20,414 bases of DNA. It comes from Ignavibacteriaceae bacterium. Lineage in GTDB: Bacteria > Bacteroidota > Ignavibacteria > Ignavibacteriales > Ignavibacteriaceae. The stretch spans positions 1 through 20,414 of the forward strand of contig JALNWB010000060.1 of assembly GCA_023231105.1 (NCBI GenBank). The letters run 5' to 3'. Shown here in pieces: positions 6,946-13,444 of this stretch (its first letter is position 1; the number at the start of each line of letters is the position of its first letter). The position numbers were made by a program, and so were the translations under genes. The notes beneath the pieces are model-generated. The model was given only the letters and a program-made list of their open reading frames with translations, had not been told where the DNA came from and did no database searches.

Positions 6946-8391
6946 TTAGTGATGAGAATGAAAATCCGGAATTTGTTCTCTCTTTGTCGGAAGCGTTCCT
7001 TCACATCTTGGTGCAATCGTAAGAATTTTCCCGGGATTTAAAACATTGTTTGGATCAACAACCATTTTAATTTTTTTCATAAATTCAATCCCTTCTTTTC
7101 CGACAGCGCTTTCAAGAAAATCTTTTTTCGCTAATCCTGTTCCATGCTCGCCAGTAATCGTTCCTCCCAATTTTATCGCTTCGTTAAAAATAAAACCAAA
7201 TGCTTTATGTGCGCGTGTAATTTCAACGGAATCTCTTTCATCGGTAAGGCATGTAGGGTGTAAATTCCCATCACCAGCGTGACCGAAATTTCCAATTGCT
7301 ACATTAAAATTTGAAGCTGCTTCTCTAACCTTTTCAATCATCACCGGCAATTCGCTTCTTGGAACTGTCGCATCTTCTAAAATGGTTGTCGGCTTTCTCC
7401 TTGCCAATGCGCTGAAAGCCGATCTACGCGCAGTCTTTAAGAGTAAAGCTTCAGTTGGGTCTTCAGCAATCCGAATTTGCGCGGCATTATTTTTCTTTAA
7501 TATTGAAACGATAGTTTCCGCATCTTCATCAACACTACTTACTCTTCCGTCAACTTCAATTAACAACATTGCTTCTGAATTTCGGTCTAACCCGATTTTC
7601 GTATAATCTTCAACACAATTCATTGTAGTATTATCTAGAAATTCAACCATGCTTGGTGTTATTCGTGAAGAAATAATGTCGGCAACAGATTTACCGCTGT
7701 CAATTATTTTTTTGAAATTCACAGTAATCGTTTTTGAACGAGTTGGAAGCGGAATGAGTTTGAGCAGAATTTTTGTAAATATTCCAAGCGTCCCCTCACT
7801 GCCGATCACTATATCTTTTAAATTATAACCGGCAACATCTTTAACACTTTTCCCGCCGATTTTTAGAAATTCACCGGTTGGAAGAATCATTTCAACACCG
7901 AGAACATAATTTTTTGTTACACCATATTTTAATCCGCGCAAACCTCCGGCGTTTTCTGCAACATTTCCACCGATAGTGCAAACATTCATACTTCCCGGAT
8001 CGGGTGGATAAAACAATCCAAGTTTTTCAACTTCTTTTTGAAGAACTCCGGTAACCATACCGGGTTCGACAAGCGCGGTTAAATTTGCTATATCAATTTC
8101 TATAATTTTATTCCATTTTGTCATCACAACAACAATGGAATTCTCAACGGGAATAGAACCGCCGCTCAAACCTGTTCCAGCACCACGGGGAATAATCGAA
8201 AACTTTTCTTTGTTTGCTAAATGAAGTAATTCTGAAATTTGTTCGTTGTTTTGCGGAAAGACAACCGCTTCGGGAAGCTGTTGTAACATTGGTGTGCCGT
8301 CGTATGAGTAGCTGATTCTATCTTCCGGCGAATCGTAATAATGCTCGCTTCCAACAATTTTTTTAATTTTTTCTAAGATGAAAGGTTGCAT
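6946..8391 (-). CDS. glcD: FAD-linked 2-hydroxyacid dehydrogenase (GlcD-like)
   Basis: This is a VAO-type flavoprotein of 481 residues oxidising a 2-hydroxy acid to the 2-keto acid. The FAD-binding half contains 'IPRGAGTGLSGGSIP' (about 58-72), 'YPPDPGSM', 'TIGGNVAENAGG', 'VAGYNLKDIVIGSEGTLG'. The C-terminal half has 'GNFGHAGDGNLHPT' and 'GTITGEHGTGLAKK', the conserved histidine-containing segments of the GlcD/D-lactate dehydrogenase family. Length is close to E. coli GlcD (about 500). It is first in a two-gene unit with glcF. Upstream is a 211-bp gap; I see no clear Shine-Dalgarno before the ATG. The C-terminus carries a short extra tail ending HSHH. The exact substrate cannot be read from the sequence: glycolate, D-lactate and D-2-hydroxyglutarate enzymes share these motifs. 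Confidence 0.88.
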   Translation of the reverse strand: MQPFILEKIKKIVGSEHYYDSPEDRISYSYDGTPMLQQLPEAVVFPQNNEQISELLHLANKEKFSIIPRGAGTGLSGGSIPVENSIVVVMTKWNKIIEIDIANLTALVEPGMVTGVLQKEVEKLGLFYPPDPGSMNVCTIGGNVAENAGGLRGLKYGVTKNYVLGVEMILPTGEFLKIGGKSVKDVAGYNLKDIVIGSEGTLGIFTKILLKLIPLPTRSKTITVNFKKIIDSGKSVADIISSRITPSMVEFLDNTTMNCVEDYTKIGLDRNSEAMLLIEVDGRVSSVDEDAETIVSILKKNNAAQIRIAEDPTEALLLKTARRSAFSALARRKPTTILEDATVPRSELPVMIEKVREAASNFNVAIGNFGHAGDGNLHPTCLTDERDSVEITRAHKAFGFIFNEAIKLGGTITGEHGTGLAKKDFLESAVGKEGIEFMKKIKMVVDPNNVLNPGKILTIAPRCEGTLPTKREQIPDFHSHH

Positions 8392-8433
8392 AAATTTTAT
8401 TCAATAAAATGTTTTATAAATATTTCTTTAACA

Positions 8434-8602
8434 TTAATCCTGATAGTTATGCTCTACAACTAAAAGTATTGTATTATTTATTCGCCTTAACATGGTTCTT
8501 TCTAAATTTTCGTTCATAAGAACGAGATGAAAAGATTTAGATTTTTCATAATTCAGATATTTACTGAAATCGAGATTGAGCAAAAAAGAATCATTCGAAG
8601 AA
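8434..8602 (-). other. Unexplained open frame in the gap between the S41 protease and glcD
   Basis: The 211-bp gap 8392-8602 must contain the glcD promoter. One minus-strand frame stays open from within the end of the protease gene through about 57 codons to a TAA at 8434-8436. It is offset by one base from the protease frame. The frame reads, for example, 'FLLNLDFSKYLNYEKSK' then 'LERTMLRRINNTILLVVEH'. It has no good start: a TTG near the left part of the frame or an internal ATG (MNENLERTM), neither with a Shine-Dalgarno. It may be chance in AT-rich DNA, a tiny gene or a remnant. I do not recognise it, and no hairpin or strong promoter stands out in the gap. Confidence 0.2.
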
Positions 8603-10276
8603 TCATTTTTCCCTTTGTAATATTTTATTATAATATTTTTTGTCGTGCAATAATTTCAAACCGTTTTGAAATTGCGTATCTGTAATCAAACTCGCTTTCA
8701 CTCTGCCGTTCATTCCAAGATATCTGGAAGCTAATTCTTCTTTCAGCAGATCGAGAATATCGCGTTTATCATTTTCTACTAATTGAGTTAAGTTATCTTT
8801 AAATTCCTTTTGCAATTCCAACATTTTACTTTTTAACACAACATAAGTTTTGTCATTTTCCGAGAGGGAAACCAATTCATTAACTTTCTTTTCAATTTCA
8901 GATTGATATTTGTAATTTTCTTTTTGTAGAAACAAACGAAATTCCGCAAGGATTTTTTCATCTTTCAAACTGCTGTACGACTCTTTTTGATTTGAATCAT
9001 AATAAATATTGGCAAACTTAAAGAGCAATCCTTTGGCTAAAATATCCTGTATAAAACTGCTGATTTTTTCATCTTGCACAATACTGTCCGGTGTAATTCC
9101 ACCGGAACTAAGCACTCGTCTTTTATGATCTGTTGCAAAAGTAGATTCTATTAGCGTGTCATACTCGGCAATTACATCATTCTTTTTCCCGTAATCAATT
9201 TTCTGAATGCATCTTCCGCTTGGCGTAAAATATTTAGCTGACGTTATTTTAAGCGAAGTATTATAAGATAAAGGTGTAATGGTTTGTACTAATCCTTTCC
9301 CAAAAGATTTTGTACCGACGATAATCCCTCTATCGTGGTCTTGAATTGCACCGGCAACAATTTCCGAAGCAGATGCACTTCCATCATTAATAAGGAGCAG
9401 TAAATCTGCTTTTGGTAAAAGCGGCTCTTGCTGGGAATAATAACTTCTTAACGATGAGGTATCTCTTCCTTTTGTAGTTACAACTAATTCACCTTTTGGT
9501 ATAAATTTATTAACGATATCTACCGCAACGTCCAACAATCCTCCGGGATTGCCGCGTAAATCCAAAACAACCGAATTAATTTCTTTTTGTTTTGATAATT
9601 CCAAAATAGCTTTTTTTAATTCATCGCCGGAAGAACGTCCGAAGACGTTCAATTTGAAATAAGCAGTATTACTCTCTTCGGGATAAAAACCGTAATACGC
9701 CAAATTTTTTACAACTATTTCTTCACGTATTAAATTAAATTTCAAAGTATCTTTTTCAGTCTCACGAAATACTTTGAGCCCAAGAAACGTTCCCGGTTCT
9801 CCTTTTACCATAGAAGAGATTTCGTCAAATTTTTCCGGAACAACTTTTTTGTCATTCACTTCTAAAATGATATCACCGACACGCAAACCTTGCCGTTGTG
9901 CAGCGTAACCTTCCATCAATTCAAAGATGGTAATTTGATTATCTTTTACACCGATTGATACGCCAATTCCGCCATATTTTCCATTCGTAAGAATTTCAAT
10001 ATCATCTTGTTTTTTTTCATCAATAAAATTTGTGTAGGGATCAAGCGTAGAGAGCATTCCTTTTATTCCCGCGCGAAGAAATTTTTCGGGATTAATTTCA
10101 TCAACATAGTTGAAAGAAATTTCTTTGTACACACGGGTAAAGATGTCGATGTTTTTTGCAATCTCGAAATAAACATCTTTTTTAACGAAGACAAAACCGA
10201 AGAAACTAAAAAATAGTAATCCGGTTAATCCCCAAACAATTTTCTTTTTAAATGATTTTCCTTTAGAACTTTTCAA
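8603..10276 (-). CDS. Carboxy-terminal processing protease, PDZ plus S41 peptidase
   Basis: This is an exported serine protease of 557 residues. A basic N-terminus and a hydrophobic helix (about 13-31) anchor or export it. A helical segment follows (about 45-95), then a PDZ domain (about 97-185, 'GGIGVSIGV...QGLRVGDIILEVNDK'), then the S41 core with 'LDLRGNPGGLL' (239-249), the nucleophile Ser302 in NDGSASASEI and Lys327 in GTKSFGKGLVQT. The Ser-Lys spacing of 25 equals that of Tsp and D1 protease, so it should be active. The C-terminal 150 residues are a charged helical extension. The start is TTG (10274-10276), overlapping tmk by 14 bases and supported by AGAGG 9 bases upstream. CtpA-type proteases trim periplasmic or envelope proteins; the target here is unknown. 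Confidence 0.93.
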   Translation of the reverse strand: MKSSKGKSFKKKIVWGLTGLLFFSFFGFVFVKKDVYFEIAKNIDIFTRVYKEISFNYVDEINPEKFLRAGIKGMLSTLDPYTNFIDEKKQDDIEILTNGKYGGIGVSIGVKDNQITIFELMEGYAAQRQGLRVGDIILEVNDKKVVPEKFDEISSMVKGEPGTFLGLKVFRETEKDTLKFNLIREEIVVKNLAYYGFYPEESNTAYFKLNVFGRSSGDELKKAILELSKQKEINSVVLDLRGNPGGLLDVAVDIVNKFIPKGELVVTTKGRDTSSLRSYYSQQEPLLPKADLLLLINDGSASASEIVAGAIQDHDRGIIVGTKSFGKGLVQTITPLSYNTSLKITSAKYFTPSGRCIQKIDYGKKNDVIAEYDTLIESTFATDHKRRVLSSGGITPDSIVQDEKISSFIQDILAKGLLFKFANIYYDSNQKESYSSLKDEKILAEFRLFLQKENYKYQSEIEKKVNELVSLSENDKTYVVLKSKMLELQKEFKDNLTQLVENDKRDILDLLKEELASRYLGMNGRVKASLITDTQFQNGLKLLHDKKYYNKILQREK

Positions 10277-10880
10277 ATTTTTCTACCTCTGCAATAATTT
10301 CATTATGAATGCTAGTTATGTCTTGTAAGCCGTTCAATACTTTTATTCTTTTTTCTTTTTCAGCTAAATAAAAATAACCATTTCTTACCCGTTCGTAAAA
10401 ATCTTTTTTAGATATTTCAATCCGGTCAAGTTCGATTAAAGAATTTTGATGCTTTCTTTTTTCTGCTTCTTCTGTTGGAATATCAATAAAAAAAGTTAAA
10501 TCGGGAATCGTATTTCCAATAACCAAGTTATTAATTTGTTCAACAATAGCAAGGGGAATTTCTCTTCCGAATCCTTGATACGCTGTAGTAGAATCGTGAA
10601 ATCTATCCGACAGTACAAAATAGTTTTTTTCTAAATACGGTTGAATAACTTCGCGAACAAGCTGAGCGCGCGATGCTGAAAAAAGGAATATTTCCGTTTC
10701 AATAGTTAAATTCAGATGTTTTTTGTCAAGAAGAATTTCGCGTATCTTTTCAGATATTTCGGTTCCTCCCGGCTCTCTCATGATCTTAACGATCTTCCCT
10801 TTTCTCTCTAAAAACTCTTTTAACAATTTTACTTGAGTGGATTTTCCGCAAAAATCTATACCTTCAAAAGTTATGAACAT
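10263..10880 (-). CDS. tmk: Thymidylate kinase
   Basis: This enzyme phosphorylates dTMP to dTDP with ATP, an essential step in dTTP synthesis. It has 205 residues, normal for the family. The P-loop is at the N-terminus (EGIDFCGKST, 6-15), with Phe-Cys where many family members have Gly and a small residue. 'REPGGT' (about 36-41) and 'DRFHDSTTAYQG' (the DR motif and dTMP-binding region) are intact. The lid region reads 'EEAEKRKHQN' and continues into a short 'ELDRIE' segment. It starts one base after the ybbR stop and overlaps the protease by 14 bases, so all three are probably one operon. Confidence 0.96.
   Translation of the reverse strand: MFITFEGIDFCGKSTQVKLLKEFLERKGKIVKIMREPGGTEISEKIREILLDKKHLNLTIETEIFLFSASRAQLVREVIQPYLEKNYFVLSDRFHDSTTAYQGFGREIPLAIVEQINNLVIGNTIPDLTFFIDIPTEEAEKRKHQNSLIELDRIEISKKDFYERVRNGYFYLAEKEKRIKVLNGLQDITSIHNEIIAEVEKFEKF
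10286..10290 (-). promoter_or_regulatory. Shine-Dalgarno AGAGG fixing the TTG start of the S41 protease
   Basis: On the minus strand AGAGG lies 9 bases before the TTG at 10274-10276, inside the last codons of tmk. No ATG or GTG at this end of the frame leaves the basic residues and membrane helix intact, so the TTG is preferred. The arrangement implies translational coupling to tmk. Confidence 0.55.
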
Positions 10881-10881
10881 A

Positions 10882-11793
10882 TTAGTATTTCTTTATAATA
10901 TATTTGATGCGTTCAGGGTCTAAATACATAAGTCGTACATATTGCGGTGGGATAACCGTAGGTGATACGCTTCCTACTGTATCGGAAATAATATCGTTGT
11001 AATCAATAAACACTTGAAAATCTTTTTCAGTAATTTTTCCCAAAAAATTAATTCCGCCTGTTACCGATACTGAAATTTTATCAGGTAAAAGCAAAATCGT
11101 TTTATCCTTTGGAGAATTTTTAAGTTCGATTGGGATATTTTGTATTTCCATATCAACAATTTTTTGGACGTCTCCATAAATTTTAACTTGCGTAGGATCA
11201 ACATCTACCGCAGGAGAATGATTGATCCCAACTTGCTCCATAAATTGGTTAGAAATTCCTTTCACAAAAAAATCCTTGGTACTTACATCGGAGATATGAC
11301 TAAGTAATGCTCTTGCACCTGTTAAAGTCACGGAATCCGGGAAAACACGAAGTTGTCTTGCAAGCCCATATCCTTTTCTAAAATCAATTGTAGCAACCGG
11401 GTTTACTTTAACTTTTTTACTAATCTTTTTATCCAATTCAATTTGGAAAAAAACCGGTGAAATATCTGTTACTTTGATATCATTGCTGAGCCATTGATTT
11501 TCAGATATACCGTTTACGAGTTGATATTTAAAAGAACTTTCTTTTGCAGGAAGAATACAGCGAAATGAAATATCTTTTGATAATAAAACAGATATTAGCC
11601 TCCAACCTTGTGCATTCACATTTAGAAGTATGGTTGAAGGTAATTCGCTTTTAATAGCAACACCATTATCATTTACCAAAATTTTTAAAGGAATTTCGAT
11701 TTTATAATTAAAAAAATTCCCAAGAACTACTGAAATCCAAATGACTACAGCAAATAAAAACGAAGCGATAATTATAGGAAGTTTTTTCTTCAT
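10882..11793 (-). CDS. YbbR-domain membrane-anchored protein
   Basis: The 303-residue protein has an N-terminal membrane helix (about 5-25, IIIASFLFAVVIWISVVLG) followed by an all-beta extracytoplasmic region. Its pattern fits repeated YbbR-like domains: 'IPLKILVNDNGVAI...LPSTILLNVNAQGW' near the N-terminus, then 'FPDSVTLTGARALL' and 'VDVDPTQVKIYGDVQKI' further on. In Firmicutes the YbbR protein CdaR regulates the cyclic-di-AMP synthase CdaA, but no cdaA is visible here, so that role cannot be transferred. The ATG lies 41 bases after the end of the tailed BMC gene and has no clear Shine-Dalgarno. It is immediately followed by tmk. The family call rests on topology and the domain pattern; the function is unknown. 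Confidence 0.75.
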   Translation of the reverse strand: MKKKLPIIIASFLFAVVIWISVVLGNFFNYKIEIPLKILVNDNGVAIKSELPSTILLNVNAQGWRLISVLLSKDISFRCILPAKESSFKYQLVNGISENQWLSNDIKVTDISPVFFQIELDKKISKKVKVNPVATIDFRKGYGLARQLRVFPDSVTLTGARALLSHISDVSTKDFFVKGISNQFMEQVGINHSPAVDVDPTQVKIYGDVQKIVDMEIQNIPIELKNSPKDKTILLLPDKISVSVTGGINFLGKITEKDFQVFIDYNDIISDTVGSVSPTVIPPQYVRLMYLDPERIKYIIKKY

Positions 11794-11834
11794 ACTGTAA
11801 ATATAAATGAAAACAGGTTAAACTTGGAAAGAGA

Positions 11835-12626
11835 TTATTTTTTTAACGATTTAAAATATGCTAATAAGGTTTCCCGGTTAGCGCGTGATATCTCCCGCCC
11901 GTGAATTGGAAATATTTCAACCCCGCGTGCAAGTTTTCTTAATTGATGAACATTGAAACTTTCTAAATCTTCGGGAGAAACAGATGGAGTATTATATTCA
12001 TGCTTCTTCTCTTCTTTTTTAGATATTACTTTTTTCTTGTTTTCTCCGGAAATACTTTCTTCCAATTGTAAATCTTTTAAAGCTTCGGCTTTTAATCGTT
12101 CTAAAGTACTGGCGCCATGACCGGTTTGCGGCTCAATAGCATCATCAAATAACGAGGCATTCATTATCGGTAAATTTACTTTCTCTTCTGTAGAAGCGAC
12201 AATGATCGTATTATGTTCAGGTTCAGCTTTTGTTAATTTCTTTTCTTTCTTAAGAGACGGTTCCTCTTTAAGTTTCGCAGGCTTCGGGGGAATTTCTTTT
12301 CCCTCAAATGAATTTGCACTATCACTTGAAACAGTTTCATTGTCAGTTTCTGACAAAATTTCCGGGAAAAAGATTCCTAATTGTAAATCGGGATGAGGAA
12401 TAAGATGCATAGAAATTAATTGACCAACCCGCTTAGCGGCAGCAGCACCTGCTTCAATAGCAGATTTTACAGCAGCAGTTTCGCCGATTATTTTTATAGT
12501 GATTAAAGCCGGAGTAACTTTCTCTTTACCAATTAAAGATACATTGGCAGCTTTAAGCATTGCATCAGCCGCCACTATTGCTCCAACCAAACCCTTTGTC
12601 TCAACTAAACCAAGAGCTTGAGGCAT
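11835..12626 (-). CDS. BMC-H shell protein with a long charged linker and a C-terminal SAP/Rho-N-like domain
   Basis: Residues 1-90 form one BMC domain, closely similar to the neighbouring shell protein: 'ALGLVETKGLVGAIVAADAM', then 'AIEAGAAAAKRVGQL' and 'HLIPHPD'. The loop that lines the hexamer pore is VTPAL (37-41) instead of a glycine-rich loop, and the usual arginine of IPRP is histidine. Residues about 92-220 are a linker rich in Lys, Glu, Ser and Pro with no fold visible, containing a possible amphipathic helix at 173-190 (STLERLKAEALKDLQLEE). Residues 218-263 look folded: 'LESFNVHQLRKLARG' then 'IHGREISRANRETLL', like the short helix-extended-helix of SAP or Rho-N domains (inference). 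It starts 6 bases after the BMC-H stop without a Shine-Dalgarno. EutK, a BMC protein with a terminal nucleic-acid-binding-like domain, is the nearest known analogy. Its role may be cargo or nucleoid tethering, or specialised shell facets. Confidence 0.85.
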   Translation of the reverse strand: MPQALGLVETKGLVGAIVAADAMLKAANVSLIGKEKVTPALITIKIIGETAAVKSAIEAGAAAAKRVGQLISMHLIPHPDLQLGIFFPEILSETDNETVSSDSANSFEGKEIPPKPAKLKEEPSLKKEKKLTKAEPEHNTIIVASTEEKVNLPIMNASLFDDAIEPQTGHGASTLERLKAEALKDLQLEESISGENKKKVISKKEEKKHEYNTPSVSPEDLESFNVHQLRKLARGVEIFPIHGREISRANRETLLAYFKSLKK

Positions 12627-12632
12627 ATAAAA

Positions 12633-12917
12633 TTATTTAGAGCTTCGTTTCGGTAAAATCGATTCGACTTCCGTATGAGGTCTTGGAATTACATGTACCG
12701 AAACCAATTCACCTACACGTTGTGCTGCGGCTGCTCCGGCATCAGTAGCAGCTTTAACTGCTCCTACATCACCTCTTACCATTACTGTAACATAACCGCC
12801 TCCGATAGTTTCTTTTCCGAGTAGTTCAACTTTAGCGGCTTTAACCATTGCATCGGCTGCTTCGATAGCTCCGATTAATCCTTTGGTTTCAATCATTCCA
12901 AGTGCGTCAAGTGACAT
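12633..12917 (-). CDS. Canonical BMC-H hexameric shell protein (PduA/EutM type)
   Basis: At 94 residues this is a single-domain BMC-H, the hexagonal tile of microcompartment facets. It contains the edge motif 'MIETKGLIGAIEAADAM' with the conserved lysine (12), the pore loop TIGGGY (37-42), 'VRGDVGAVKAATDAGAAAA' and the closing 'HVIPRPHTEVE', all close to PduA and EutM. The small glycines in the pore suggest passage of small polar metabolites. An ATG at 12917 has GGAG 7 bases upstream (12925-12928), and a promoter lies 36-64 bases upstream. It is followed by the tailed BMC gene after 6 bases. No signature enzyme, pentameric vertex (BMC-P) or BMC-T gene is in the window, so the compartment type is unknown. 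Confidence 0.96.
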   Translation of the reverse strand: MSLDALGMIETKGLIGAIEAADAMVKAAKVELLGKETIGGGYVTVMVRGDVGAVKAATDAGAAAAQRVGELVSVHVIPRPHTEVESILPKRSSK

Positions 12918-12952
12918 AGTTTTGCTCCATATTTGATGTTTTTGTTGTTCAA

Positions 12953-12981
12953 AAAATAAACGTTAATAACATTAATGTCAA
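12953..12981 (-). promoter_or_regulatory. Promoter of the BMC gene pair
   Basis: On the minus strand there is a perfect -35 TTGACA (plus strand 12976-12981), a 17-base spacer and a -10 TATTTT (12953-12958, four of six matches to TATAAT). The spacer contains an inverted repeat, TTAAT-AAC-ATTAA (12963-12975), which could be an operator. The expected start of transcription leaves a leader of about 30 bases with GGAG before the BMC-H ATG. The element lies in the 83-bp gap after ruvX, so the BMC genes can be expressed independently of the rel-ruvX unit. Confidence 0.55.
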
Positions 12982-13000
12982 TCAGAATAAATAATATTTT

Positions 13001-13444
13001 TCAATGCCCCGTTTCAACAAGATATTCTTGAAGAATAATTGCTGCGGCGTTTCTATCAACTAAACCCTTTTCTCTTCTTTTTGATTTCTTTGGAACGGTA
13101 ATCAAAATTCTCTCCTGCGCAAGAGAAGAAGAATAACTTTCATCAACAAGAATAACCTCAAGCGCAAAAAGTTGTTCAAGCTTTGTTTTGAACTTCATAA
13201 TCTTTTCAGTCATTATTGAAGTTTGACCATCTTCTCTTAATGGATTTCCTAAAATGATTTTTTCTACTTCTTGCTCCCGAACAATTTTTTTTAATTCTAC
13301 AAAAAATGAACTATCGTTTAGCAAAGTTAAAAAAGGATAGGCAAAAGTTTTTAGTGGGTCGCATAAAGCTAATCCGATCCGCTTTGCCCCGTAGTCAATA
13401 GCAAGAATTCTTGAAAGTTTTTCGCTTTCGGTTCTACTGGACAT
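13001..13444 (-). CDS. ruvX: RuvX/YqgF, putative pre-16S rRNA nuclease (Holliday-junction-resolvase fold)
   Basis: At 147 residues it has the usual length. The RNase-H-like fold motifs are visible: 'ILAIDYGAKRIGLALCDP' with the catalytic Asp17, 'KIILGNPLREDGQTS' in place of the usual GLPxxxDG, 'ILVDESYSSSLAQE' with the acidic pair, and 'KGLVDRNAAAIILQEYL' with the last catalytic aspartate. In E. coli YqgF takes part in maturing the 5' end of 16S rRNA. The start overlaps the rel stop by 11 bases, so the two genes are probably co-transcribed. The N-terminus has about ten more residues than many homologues; no better internal ATG is visible. Confidence 0.92.
   Translation of the reverse strand: MSSRTESEKLSRILAIDYGAKRIGLALCDPLKTFAYPFLTLLNDSSFFVELKKIVREQEVEKIILGNPLREDGQTSIMTEKIMKFKTKLEQLFALEVILVDESYSSSLAQERILITVPKKSKRREKGLVDRNAAAIILQEYLVETGH

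Noticed and set aside
8603..8660. Possible frameshift at the end of the S41 protease that would join it to the following open frame
   Set aside because: The protease ends in a plausible charged helix after a complete catalytic domain, and I see no run of bases at the junction that suggests an error or programmed slippage.
11835..12917. The two BMC genes as one duplicated or tandem-domain (BMC-T) gene
   Set aside because: They are separate frames with a stop and a 6-base gap between them, each with a single BMC domain, and their pore loops and tails differ.
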